A stretch of 64,000 bases of DNA from Ruegeria_C sp041537905. GTDB lineage: Bacteria; Pseudomonadota; Alphaproteobacteria; Rhodobacterales; Rhodobacteraceae. The number at the start of each line of letters is the position of its first letter. The stretch's first letter is position 1. The notes under the pieces are model-generated. The model made no database searches, was not told the DNA's origin, and saw only the letters and a list, made by a program, of their open reading frames with translations. Location: contig NZ_JBGRUO010000023.1 in the NCBI RefSeq assembly GCF_041537905.1, positions 37,737 to 101,736 on the forward strand. Direction: 5' to 3'. Positions 25,027-33,518 of this stretch are shown here, in pieces. Made by a program: the position numbers and the translations under genes.

Positions 25027-26036
25027 GCATCCAATTCCTTCAGTCGGGAGGTCAGGGTTTGCACGAAATCTGAGAGTGTCGCTGGCGGATTCCCGATCAA
25101 TGGCAGTGCCAGTTTTCGTACCTGCTCGCGGCGCGGAGTACCGAGGTATTCCACCGGCGACTTTCCATCGACACGCGCCAGCATCAAAGCAGGCAAAAGG
25201 CGGCAGATGCGCGCCTCCAGATCACTTGCGTCTTCCCATGAAACATGGGGGGCATAAGCGCGCCAGAATTGCGCGACTTCATCATAAAGCGCTGTGCGCT
25301 GCGCAGGCAGGTGCACGGCTTTTAGTATGAGATGGTTCAGACAGAATGACGGATCAAAAGATGCATCGCCCATAGTTGCGCATTCCGCGTCCAGAATGAT
25401 CGGGCGGCCGTGCCGGATCAGGATGTTTTTCGGGCTGACATCACCATGCACCAGAACTTGCGTGCTGTCGTAAAGCATGTCGGCAAGATCATGCAGTTGG
25501 GGGGCAAGATGCCGGTGTTGTTCGGCAGTGAAAGACAGGTAGGGCTCAATCCGCAGAGCGCGGAAATCATCGCGATTCCAGAAAAAGGACCTGTCGAAGT
25601 TGGGCTTTGCCGATGCTGCGTGAATGCGGCCCACCATATCGCCGACTGCGCGCGCCTCGCCTTTTGCTGGCTGGCCTTCCAGCAATGCGGTTTTCCAAAG
25701 GTAGGTTTCCGCGCCGGTCACGAATTCCATGACGAAGCCATGCGCGCTATCTGATCGACCGTAGAGGCGGACCGCGCTTTCCGGAACAACCCGAGCGGCC
25801 ACCTCTAGCCACGCATATTCCGCCGCATTGCGATGCCTGGGCGCGCGCCAGTCGGCGGCTACTTTCAATTTGGGCAATGCAAATTTTACACAGTAACGCG
25901 CGTCGCCGACTTTCAGTGATGCGATATCCGAGGCCACACCCCCAGTCAGCGGTGTCACGTCCTGCGGATCTGATCGGTCGCCAAGGCCCAATTCCTCGAT
26001 CAGTTCACAACACCTATCTGTCAGCGATTGAGGCAT
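25014..26036 (-). CDS. APH/choline kinase-family phosphotransferase
   Basis: This is a 340-residue kinase-like protein of the aminoglycoside phosphotransferase superfamily. Visible motifs are the ATP-site Lys51 in YCVKFALP, the Brenner catalytic loop HGDVSPKN (197-204, with Asp and Asn) and the metal-binding ILDAECATMGD (Asp216). All phosphotransfer residues are therefore present. It is the first gene of the leftward catabolic operon, directly behind the palindromic operator, and its 3' end overlaps the enolase-like gene by thirteen bases. Antibiotic resistance is unlikely in this setting; phosphorylation of the imported sugar or a pathway intermediate is the natural inference. How it would fit with a non-phosphorylating route is unclear. 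Confidence 0.85.
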   Translation of the reverse strand: MPQSLTDRCCELIEELGLGDRSDPQDVTPLTGGVASDIASLKVGDARYCVKFALPKLKVAADWRAPRHRNAAEYAWLEVAARVVPESAVRLYGRSDSAHGFVMEFVTGAETYLWKTALLEGQPAKGEARAVGDMVGRIHAASAKPNFDRSFFWNRDDFRALRIEPYLSFTAEQHRHLAPQLHDLADMLYDSTQVLVHGDVSPKNILIRHGRPIILDAECATMGDASFDPSFCLNHLILKAVHLPAQRTALYDEVAQFWRAYAPHVSWEDASDLEARICRLLPALMLARVDGKSPVEYLGTPRREQVRKLALPLIGNPPATLSDFVQTLTSRLKELDAWQR

Positions 26037-26060
26037 TTCGAGTGCATTCCAGCTTGACTA

Positions 26061-26074
26061 TGTTCACGTGAACA
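26061..26074. promoter_or_regulatory. Perfect palindromic operator for the divergent LacI regulator
   Basis: TGTTCACGTGAACA is a perfect 14-base inverted repeat with a central CG, the architecture of LacI/GalR-family operators. It lies 25 bases upstream of the kinase start and 73 bases upstream of the lacI-type start, so one bound dimer could block the catabolic operon and autoregulate the repressor. Confidence 0.75.
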
Positions 26075-26146
26075 ATTTTGATGTTAGTCTGCTTTTTGTC
26101 AAGGCACCTTTTTTCATGCTAGGACCGGACAGACAGGAGTTGGTTG

Positions 26147-27121
26147 TTGAGCCGTGTAACGATAAAATCCATCGCCAACGATCTTGGCATCTCGCATATG
26201 ACGGTGTCGCGCGCCCTGTCAAATAGTCCCAATGTCCAAAAAGAGACCCGTGAAGCAGTGCAAAAGCGCGCGCGCGAACTGGGGTATGTCAAGAGCGCTG
26301 CTGCGATGGTCATGCGCGGCGATGCGCCAAAGATAATTGGGCTTTTGCTCCCCAACATCGTGAATGAATTCTACGCCCGCTTCGCGAATGACATGGCCAC
26401 TGCCTGCGACGCGCATTCATTTCAGTTGATCATTCACCTGACGGGTGATGATGTCGCCACTCAGCAGCAGGCGCTGGACCGGTTGCAGGAGGTTCAAGCC
26501 TCCTCCGTGGTAATGGTGCCAGCGCCGCACCAAACCGGACAGGACGCACCAATCGCGGGAACGATGCGAGTCATCGAACTGATCCGGCAGAGTAGTAACA
26601 CAAGCCAAACCTCGGGCATTCTTGTCGATGACGGGCCGGCGATTCGTGCCGCTGTAAAACATCTCGCAAGCGCCGGTCACACGAAAATCGCCTATATCGG
26701 AGCCAACCGTGAGCTTTCCAGCGGTCGAACCCGTCTGGGCGCGTTTTTGACTGGTGCGGATGAGGCCCGCATCGACGTCACGCCAGACATGATACATACT
26801 GGAACGCCGTCTTTTGCGATGGGACACGCGCAGGCGAAAGCCATTCTTGAGGCGGGATGCGCGACAGCGCTGCTATGCGGCGGATTTGAGATCTCGAACG
26901 GGGCGCTTAGCGCAGTCATCGATGAGACAAAACACTCCCGCAAAAAAATTGCGTTTATCGGCTACGGTGATCCGTCTTTTTATGCTTGGATCGGAAACGG
27001 TGTATCGACAATCCAGGTACCAGTCACCGAACTTGCAAACTGTGCAGTCGATCTGATCGTCAATCATGATCAACCCCAATTCGTGCCTACATCATTCCCT
27101 GCGGAGTTGATCATAAGATGA
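26147..27121 (+). CDS. LacI-family transcriptional regulator
   Basis: This is a repressor of about 324 residues. The N-terminal helix-turn-helix and hinge (about residues 3-55) read VTIKSIANDLGISHMTVSRALS and RARELGY. A periplasmic-binding-protein-like effector domain follows, beginning IIGLLLPNIVNEFYA and including HTKIAYIGANRELSSGRTRL. No ATG is available; a TTG at 26147 lies seven bases after AGGAG, with a second TTG one codon earlier. It diverges from the kinase-enolase-FAH-SDR-ABC operon across the palindrome at 26061 and is its likely sugar-responsive repressor. In the 208 bases downstream a CCTGGCCAGG palindrome occurs near 27205, and no gene is seen. Confidence 0.94.
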   Translation: MSRVTIKSIANDLGISHMTVSRALSNSPNVQKETREAVQKRARELGYVKSAAAMVMRGDAPKIIGLLLPNIVNEFYARFANDMATACDAHSFQLIIHLTGDDVATQQQALDRLQEVQASSVVMVPAPHQTGQDAPIAGTMRVIELIRQSSNTSQTSGILVDDGPAIRAAVKHLASAGHTKIAYIGANRELSSGRTRLGAFLTGADEARIDVTPDMIHTGTPSFAMGHAQAKAILEAGCATALLCGGFEISNGALSAVIDETKHSRKKIAFIGYGDPSFYAWIGNGVSTIQVPVTELANCAVDLIVNHDQPQFVPTSFPAELIIR

Positions 27122-27329
27122 GGCCGTTGCACCGCAAGTGGCCCCATATGAAGTGCAGACCTGTGTGTTGCGACCAGCACGGCGTCTCTGTTTCCCATCA
27201 CCTGGCCAGGGGATGTCCATTCCATCAAAGCCCAAAGAAGCAAACCCCAGGTTAAAAAACAGTTGTTCGTGAAAACACAGGCAATTTAGGCTAATCATGA
27301 ACAAGGGTTACGTAATTTGGGGGGAATGA

Positions 27330-28484
27330 GTGCGTTTTCGGCCGATCACGACTAAGAACAGGAGCCTGCGCCAGTTAGTAATGTTGTGCCTGCTGGCACC
27401 GCTAGCGGGTTGCTACGAGAAAAAGTCGGAAGCACCAGCAGCCACAGCGCCGAAGGTTGTCGTTGAAAAGGCAACGGCAGAAGACGTACCGCTCTATCTC
27501 GAACTGACGGGACGTACCGAAGCGCCCAACACCGTTTTCATTCGATCGCGTGTCGACGGTCATGTTGAGGCCCGGCCCTTCCAAGAAGGCTCCGACATTG
27601 CCAAAGGCGACACCCTATTCGTTATCGACCAGCGCCCCTACACCACTGAGCTCAAACGCCTCGAAGGCGCGCGAGACAAGAACCAGGCCAGCCTGGATTT
27701 CGCAAACAGGGAGAAGGAGCGGTTTACTGCTTTGGCAAGTGACGGAACAGTCGCGCAGGAGCAATTGGACCAAAAGACCACCACCGCAGCCGAAACACAG
27801 GGCGATCTCGACAGCAGCCAGGGGGCGGTTGAGTCAGCGCAGGTCAACGTTGACTACGCCACCGTATCGGCTCCGATCAGTGGACGTATCGGGCGGGTTT
27901 TTCAGGATGTCGGCAATATCGTATCAGCCAATGACACGGTATTGGCCGAGCTTGTCCAAATGGAGCCGCTCTATGTCTATGTAAGCCCCAGTGAAACGCA
28001 ATTTTTGGAGTTGGAAAAATACAGGTCGGCCAATCCTGATCTGAAGGTGGAGATCACCCTGATTGACGGCAGCGTGCATCCACATTCAGGCGCGCTCGAC
28101 TTCTCCGATCCTGGTGTTGATCCCACGACGGGCACTATTGCTGTGCGGGCGGTTTTCCCCAATCCACAAAAGACGTTACGCCCCGGTCAATATGCGACTG
28201 TGAACATCCAGCTTGCCGAACAGTCAGGGCAGGTAACCGTACCCTCAGAAGCGATTGCGCAGGATCAGGCCGGGTTCTTTGTGTTTGTTGTCGGCAAAGA
28301 TGACAAGGCAGACATGCGCCGCGTAACTGTTGGCCGCACCTATGAAGGTCGGCGCATCGTCATGACCGGATTAAAAGAAGGTGAAACGGTCATCGTGAAA
28401 GGACAGCAACGGGTCCGATCAGGCATGGCCGTGCAAATCAAAAAGCCATCCGACGGCTTGGATGGCAATAAGGCTGATGGCTAA
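27330..28484 (+). CDS. RND efflux periplasmic adaptor lipoprotein (membrane fusion protein)
   Basis: This is a 384-residue membrane fusion protein bridging an RND pump to an outer-membrane channel. It is a lipoprotein: a short hydrophobic leader ends in the lipobox LAGC, with Cys28 the lipid anchor. The mature part shows the beta-barrel/lipoyl halves (VFIRSRVDGHVEARPFQEGSDIAKGDTLFVID, read in part, and VDYATVSAPISGRIG) around a coiled-coil hairpin (about 105-165), then the membrane-proximal domain with GLKEGETVIVKGQQRVRSGM. A GTG start at 27330 follows a run of six G residues. It belongs to the AcrA/MexE group and abuts the pump gene with no gap. Confidence 0.94.
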   Translation: MRFRPITTKNRSLRQLVMLCLLAPLAGCYEKKSEAPAATAPKVVVEKATAEDVPLYLELTGRTEAPNTVFIRSRVDGHVEARPFQEGSDIAKGDTLFVIDQRPYTTELKRLEGARDKNQASLDFANREKERFTALASDGTVAQEQLDQKTTTAAETQGDLDSSQGAVESAQVNVDYATVSAPISGRIGRVFQDVGNIVSANDTVLAELVQMEPLYVYVSPSETQFLELEKYRSANPDLKVEITLIDGSVHPHSGALDFSDPGVDPTTGTIAVRAVFPNPQKTLRPGQYATVNIQLAEQSGQVTVPSEAIAQDQAGFFVFVVGKDDKADMRRVTVGRTYEGRRIVMTGLKEGETVIVKGQQRVRSGMAVQIKKPSDGLDGNKADG

Positions 28485-31400
28485 ATGCTGAGCCGGTTCT
28501 TCATCTTCAGACCCGTCTTTGCCTCGGTGATTGCCCTGGTCATTGTAATCGCAGGGTTGATTTCCATACCCCTGCTTCCCGTTGGAGAATTTCCGGAGGT
28601 TGTGCCGCCGACGGTGGTCGTCAGCGCCACTTATACCGGTGGCAGCGCCGAAGTGGTCGAAGAAACGGTAACCATTCCCCTGGAAGAGCAGATAAACGGC
28701 GTTCAGGGCATGGTTTACATGTCATCGACCAGTTCCAACGATGGAACATCGAATATCACCGTGACCTTCGAGGAAGGCTATGACCTCAGCATTGCCGCAG
28801 TGGACACACAAAACAGAGTCTCCACGGCGATGGCGCAGCTTCCGGATGAGGTTGTTGCCTCTGGCGTGACGGTTACAAAAGAGTCGGTTGACCTGACCAT
28901 GGGGGTCAACCTGATTTCACCAACCGGACAGTTCGACGAGTTGTTCATCTCAAACTATGCGGACATCCACATAACCGACCGGCTCAAGCGTATCCCGGGT
29001 GTCGGTACGGTGATGGTTTGGGGCGAGCGGGTGTACGCGATGCGTATCTGGCTTGATCCCGAAAAGATGGCAAGCCTCGGCTTGACCGCTTCTGACGTCT
29101 ACGACGCGATTACCCAGCAAAACCAGCAGGTCGCTGCCGGTTCTCTGGGCGCGCCCCCTACGGGCGACAATCAAAAATTCCAACTGACACTGACCGCAAA
29201 GGGACGGCTCGATAGCAAGGAAGAGTTTGAGGATATCATCCTGGGTGTAGGCGACGACAGCGCTGTCATTCGGCTGAAGGACGTGGCGCGCGTGGAACTG
29301 GGCGCCGAAGATTACTCGTTCACTTCCACGCTGGACAGTGGCCCAACAGTTGGCCTTGGTATCATGCAGCTTCCCGGGGCGAACGCCCTGCAACTGGCAT
29401 CGCAGGTTCGCGAAACCATGGCCGAGCTGTCCCAGGATTTCCCTGAAGGTCTTGAGTACACGGTCATCTACGACACGACCAATTTCGATCGTGAGGCAAT
29501 CCGGGACGTTCTTTTCACGCTTGGGCAGGCAATCCTGCTTGTCGTTTTTGTCATCGTCATCTTTCTTCCCAACCTCAGGGCGGCGCTTGTTCCGGTGATT
29601 ACAATTCCGGTCTGCCTGATCGGCACCTTCGCCCTGATGCTGGCCCTTGGTTTTTCCATCAATCTGCTGACACTGTTCGGTCTGGTGCTGGCAGTCGGGC
29701 TGGTCGTCGATGATGCAATCGTTGTGGTCGAGAACGTCTCGCGCCATATCGAGAACGGCGAAACAGACGCAAAGAAGGCCGCAAGTCGGGCCATGGATGA
29801 GGTCACCAGCCCGATTGTGGCCACCTCACTGGTGCTTATGGCCGTGTTCATACCTGTTGCCTTGATGCCGGGCCTGACAGGAAAGCTATACCAGCAATTC
29901 GCCCTGACCATCGCGTCGGCGGTTGCCATTTCGGCGATCAACGCCCTGACGCTTAGCCCAGCCCTGTGTGGATTGCTGCTGGGCGGTGCCCGACCCAAAG
30001 CCAAGATCATTCAACGCTTCGATGCCGGGTTCGCTTGGTTTACGCTCCGCTATGAGGCAGTGGTTGGCTGGTTCATCCAGGTATGGCAACCGGTGGCATT
30101 GGCGTTCGCTGCTCTTTTGGCAGGAACTGTCTACATGTTTACTGTGGTGCCCGCTGGATTTATCCCAAACGAAGACCAGGGCTATTTCATCATCAGCCTT
30201 GAGACGCCAGAAGGTACGGCGCTGGGACAGACCCAGAAGGTCGTCGACGAGGCTTACGAAATCCTGCATGATCTGCCCGGAGTCAAAGGCGTCATCACTT
30301 TCGCAGGCTTCAGTTTTCTCACAAACACTACTGCCTCCAACCAGGGCAACCTGTTCGCCGTTCTCGAGTCCTGGGACAAGCGGAAAGGCTCGGGTGAAAG
30401 CGTAACCGAGCTCATGGCGCAGGCGCAGGCGCAGTTCGACGAACTCCCGGGTGGGGTGCTTACCACATTCAATCCGCCGCCTATCTTCGGCCTGTCTCCA
30501 ACCGGCGGGTTCCAATTCGAATTGCAGGACACCACCGGCGGCTCACTGCAGGATCTGGAACAGATAACGCAGGAAATGGTTGCGGCTGGAAATGCCCGGC
30601 CCGAACTTTCCGGCCTGTTCAGTCCGTTTTCTGCCAGCACGCCACAGCTCCATCTCGAACTGGACCGGGCCAAAGCGCTGACAGAAGGCATTTCGGTCGA
30701 TGACGTATTCGATGCGCTGCAAACTTTTTTGGGGGGCATCTACGTCAACGATTTCAACATCTACGGCAGAGTCTACAAAGTTTATTTGCAGGCCGACGTA
30801 AATGCCCGACAGGCCGAAGAGGATATCGGTCGGCTTTATGTACGCAATGACCAGGGCGGCATGGTGCCACTGAGCGCGTTGGTGACGGTACAGCCGCAGA
30901 TCGGGGCTCGTACCATCAACCACTACAACCTGTTCCGCTCGACCAGCATAAACGGCGCCGCTGGGGAGGGGCACAGTTCCAGCCAGGCCATTGCTGCAAT
31001 GACCAGCCTTGCGAAACAGACGCTACCGCAGGGCTATAGCTTCGAATGGACAGGCAATGCCTATCAGGAACTCAAGGCCGGGAATGTCGCTCCGATCCTG
31101 TTCGGGCTGGCGGTTGTCTTTGCCTTCCTGTTTCTGGCCGCACAATATGAAAGCTTCGTCATGCCCCTGATGGTTTTGCTGGCGGTCCCGCTTGCGATCT
31201 TCGGCGCGCTCGTGGCGCAGTGGTTACGCGGCTATGACAATAACCTCTACTGCCAGATCGGGCTGGTCATGCTTATTGGTCTGGCAAGCAAAGGGGCCAT
31301 CCTGATCATCGAGTTTGCCCGGCGTCGCCGCCAAGAGGGGCTGTCGGTCGAGGAATCGGCAATGGAAGCAGCGCGCATCCGTATCAGGCCGCTGCTGATG

Positions 31401-31604
31401 ACCGCGTTTGCTTTCATCCTCGGCGTTCTGCCGCTGGTCATTGCCAGTGGCGCTGGCTCTGCTGCCCGACGGTCCCTTGGAACCGCCGTCTTCGGGGGCA
31501 TGATAGTTGCAACTGTATTGAGCCTTGTGTTGGTGCCGGTTCTGTACGTCGTTATTGAACGGGTGCGGGAGCGTGCGTCAGGCAAGCGAGCAATCTCCGA
31601 ATGA
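28485..31604 (+). CDS. RND multidrug efflux pump, inner-membrane transporter (HAE1 family)
   Basis: This is a 1039-residue proton-driven exporter of the AcrB/MexF type. It starts with MLSRFFIFRPVFASVIALV and shows two homologous halves of six transmembrane helices with large periplasmic loops. Helix 4 carries the proton-relay pair in GLVLAVGLVVDDAIVVVENV, and helix 10 supplies the Lys in GLASKGAILIIEFARRR. It begins directly after the adaptor stop. No outer-membrane factor of the TolC/OprM type is adjacent, so a channel encoded elsewhere must complete the complex. No regulator lies beside it except the LacI gene, which belongs to the sugar operon. Substrates cannot be read from sequence. The 219 bases after it contain no recognisable gene or terminator. 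Confidence 0.96.
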   Translation: MLSRFFIFRPVFASVIALVIVIAGLISIPLLPVGEFPEVVPPTVVVSATYTGGSAEVVEETVTIPLEEQINGVQGMVYMSSTSSNDGTSNITVTFEEGYDLSIAAVDTQNRVSTAMAQLPDEVVASGVTVTKESVDLTMGVNLISPTGQFDELFISNYADIHITDRLKRIPGVGTVMVWGERVYAMRIWLDPEKMASLGLTASDVYDAITQQNQQVAAGSLGAPPTGDNQKFQLTLTAKGRLDSKEEFEDIILGVGDDSAVIRLKDVARVELGAEDYSFTSTLDSGPTVGLGIMQLPGANALQLASQVRETMAELSQDFPEGLEYTVIYDTTNFDREAIRDVLFTLGQAILLVVFVIVIFLPNLRAALVPVITIPVCLIGTFALMLALGFSINLLTLFGLVLAVGLVVDDAIVVVENVSRHIENGETDAKKAASRAMDEVTSPIVATSLVLMAVFIPVALMPGLTGKLYQQFALTIASAVAISAINALTLSPALCGLLLGGARPKAKIIQRFDAGFAWFTLRYEAVVGWFIQVWQPVALAFAALLAGTVYMFTVVPAGFIPNEDQGYFIISLETPEGTALGQTQKVVDEAYEILHDLPGVKGVITFAGFSFLTNTTASNQGNLFAVLESWDKRKGSGESVTELMAQAQAQFDELPGGVLTTFNPPPIFGLSPTGGFQFELQDTTGGSLQDLEQITQEMVAAGNARPELSGLFSPFSASTPQLHLELDRAKALTEGISVDDVFDALQTFLGGIYVNDFNIYGRVYKVYLQADVNARQAEEDIGRLYVRNDQGGMVPLSALVTVQPQIGARTINHYNLFRSTSINGAAGEGHSSSQAIAAMTSLAKQTLPQGYSFEWTGNAYQELKAGNVAPILFGLAVVFAFLFLAAQYESFVMPLMVLLAVPLAIFGALVAQWLRGYDNNLYCQIGLVMLIGLASKGAILIIEFARRRRQEGLSVEESAMEAARIRIRPLLMTAFAFILGVLPLVIASGAGSAARRSLGTAVFGGMIVATVLSLVLVPVLYVVIERVRERASGKRAISE

Positions 31605-31870
31605 GACCGTGTTGTAAACGTTGCGATTACCGGACCCGCTCCCTCAGGTGCTTCAAGGTGACGTTACCACGCTATCGTTCCTCCAAAGTGGATCTGGAGG
31701 TGTAGACAGGTTCAGGACGCGCCAATTGTTCGTCGTTCAGTCAGAAAAGACCAGACATGTTCACCGCTCATTTTGTGCTGTCTTGGATCATGCAGTTCGT
31801 CGGAAGTCCGTGAAATCCGACGCTAAAGTCCCGAGCCTTTAACCTGATCCATACCCAGCCTCACAGAAGT

Positions 31871-33381
31871 AGTTCGCCCTGAACAAGGCTTTCAGGCTGG
31901 CGTCATGGATGTTTGAACGGGCTGGTTGGCCACCATTTCGGCATGGTTGATCTGGCGGAGCAGGATGTGCTGCCAGAACAAGCGGCGCAAGAGGTCCCTG
32001 AGGTAGCTCAGGATCATGCCAATGTTGTGTCCGCAGCCGCAGAGCACGGCAAAGATCGCGTCGCCTTCGGTTCCCTTGAGCGGGCATCTGGTCAGGCGGC
32101 CATCGGTTTTCATGTGCCCAATCATGGGCTCGATTGCACTGCGCCTTGGCAGGAGTTTCGCGATGGTTCGGGTGACGCCGCGCCGGGCGCCGGTCATGAA
32201 GACCTTTACATGCTCCATGCCGTGGCCGCGGTACCCGCGGTCGACGAAGGCAAGTTCCGGTCTCTGATCGGTCAGTATCTCGACCTGCCCCAGCGCCTCG
32301 TGCAATGTGTGACCGTCATGGGGATTGCCCGGCAGGGCCCGCATCCCGACCACGAAGCCGCCCCGGTTGGTGGTGGTGGCGCTGACCTTGGTGCCGAACT
32401 CGTAACGCTTGCGCGCCTTGCCCTTCGAGATGCAGTCCACCGCAGGTTCATGCAGGCTGTAGAGCTTCTTTTTGTCCTTCGGCTTTTGCGCCAGCAGCCG
32501 GTTCACAAGTGCGATCAACTCCAGCAGGCGCTGTCGCAATGGACCCTCCGCAACCTTGTCCAATTGCCGTTCGATGTCGCGCAGCACCCGGCCCGTGTAG
32601 CCCTTGAGCCGGCGCAACGCCTTGCGCATCCGTTTGAATTGACGGGCATGGGCGTAGCGTCCGACCTGTCTGGCCAGCCGGGGTCCGAGACGGTTGTAAT
32701 TTTGGCGCAGGCCGATCCCGGCCGCGCGCGCGCCAGCCCGACCATCTTGCGCCGGGCCGTCTCATACAGGCGAGCGTCGGTCGGGTGCGCGATGGTCTTT
32801 TCCATCACCGTGGTGTCAACCGTGACCCGCTTGAGGTCGTTGCCCTTCACCGTCCCGGCGCGTTTGCCGGCCTCGATCGTCTCGGTCAACATCCACTCGA
32901 CACCTTCCTCGCCGATCCGCTTGCGCCAGCGTGTCAGCGATGAGGGATCCAGCGGCAGACGATGTTGAAAGAACACCTCTCCGCAGAAATGCTGCCAATA
33001 AGGGTTTTCGGCCCATCGCGCCACAACCGCCTCGTCCGAGAGCGCATAAGCATGTTGAAGGTAAAGCAGGCCCGCAACCAGGCGCGTCGATATCGCCGGT
33101 CGGCCGGTGTGGGAGGGAAACAATCCAGCGCATTCCCGCTCGAACACCTCCCAATCGATCAAGGCGGCCAGTTTCACCAACTCGTGGCGCAGGTCGATCA
33201 TCTCAACGAGACGCGAGCGCCAGAGATCGTCTTGTTCCGGAGGCGGCTTTTGTGGCTTCATTTCACGGCTCTAAATTGCAGGATTTCTGCCATCACAATA
33301 CAAAACCTTGCACTTCCAGCTCAACAAACTTGCGATAATACCAAACAAAATCAGCAAGATAAAACTTGTTCAGCGCGAACT
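31871..33381 (-). mobile_element. IS5-family insertion sequence with 17-bp inverted repeats
   Basis: The 1511-base element ends in AGTTCGCCCTGAACAAG on the left and, reverse-complemented, AGTTCGCGCTGAACAAG on the right: 16 of 17 bases match. The four bases AAGT flank it on both sides (31867-31870 and 33382-33385) and occur once in the uninterrupted IS630 copy, so they are the target duplication. The insertion into the IS630 remnant is therefore the more recent event. Confidence 0.85.
31892..33261 (-). pseudogene. IS5-family DDE transposase, frameshifted
   Basis: The first frame (33261 to about 32735) encodes an N-terminal IS5-type region with GRPAISTRLVAGLLYLQHAY and PLDPSSLTRWRKRIGEEG, plus the first catalytic Asp in VTVDTTVMEK. 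The second frame continues with GIGLRQNYNRLGPRLARQVG to the stop at 31892 and supplies the second Asp (FVDRGYRGH) and the Glu (SAIEPMIGHMKTDGR). The shift falls at a GCGCGCGCGCG tract near 32725-32735, consistent with loss or gain of a CG repeat unit. The domains are otherwise complete. Programmed frameshifting is possible in principle, but no slippery heptamer with a downstream structure is evident, so a disabled copy is preferred. Confidence 0.75.
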
Positions 33382-33385
33382 AAGT

Positions 33386-33518
33386 AGTTCCAACATTCCT
33401 GTGGCGTGAACAGATTACAGATTTCGGCGAGTGCATCGAACATCTGATCGAATGTCCTGGCCCCGATCCTTCGCAAATGCGCCTTCAGCTTCGAGAAGGC
33501 CGTTTCGATCGGGTTTAG
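33386..33518 (-). pseudogene. IS630-family transposase fragment (C-terminal)
   Basis: Read on the minus strand this piece encodes LNPIETAFSKLKAHLRRIGA and a following EICNLFTPQECWN segment. The remaining residues NYFCEAGYGSG and the stop are found across the IS5 element at 31839-31870. The LNPIE motif contains the last catalytic acidic residue of the IS630 DDE domain. All upstream codons are missing. The corresponding region of the right-hand copy has M instead of T after LNPIE and SR for PQ. Confidence 0.8.

Larger units (their letters stand above)
31824..33518 (-). mobile_element. IS630-family remnant, interrupted by an IS5-family element
   Basis: Two pieces, 31824-31870 and 33386-33518, join into one stretch that matches the IS630 copy at the right edge of the window (63802-64000) almost base for base. 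The outer end is CTAAAGT(C/T)CCGAGCC beside a TA, the IS630 target. The inner end stops abruptly at 33518, where the sequence becomes a decayed immunity gene. Only the last 57 or so codons of the transposase survive, so the copy is dead. Confidence 0.8.

Noticed and set aside
27205..27270. A second LacI operator in the gap after the lacI gene (CCTGGCCAGG and a GTTCGTGAAAAC stretch)
   Set aside because: Neither matches the 14-base palindrome well enough, and the downstream RND pump has no link to the sugar pathway.
31913..32968. A 351-codon open frame on the plus strand inside the IS5 element
   Set aside because: It is antisense to the transposase, has no family features and no ribosome site; the DDE motifs are on the minus strand.
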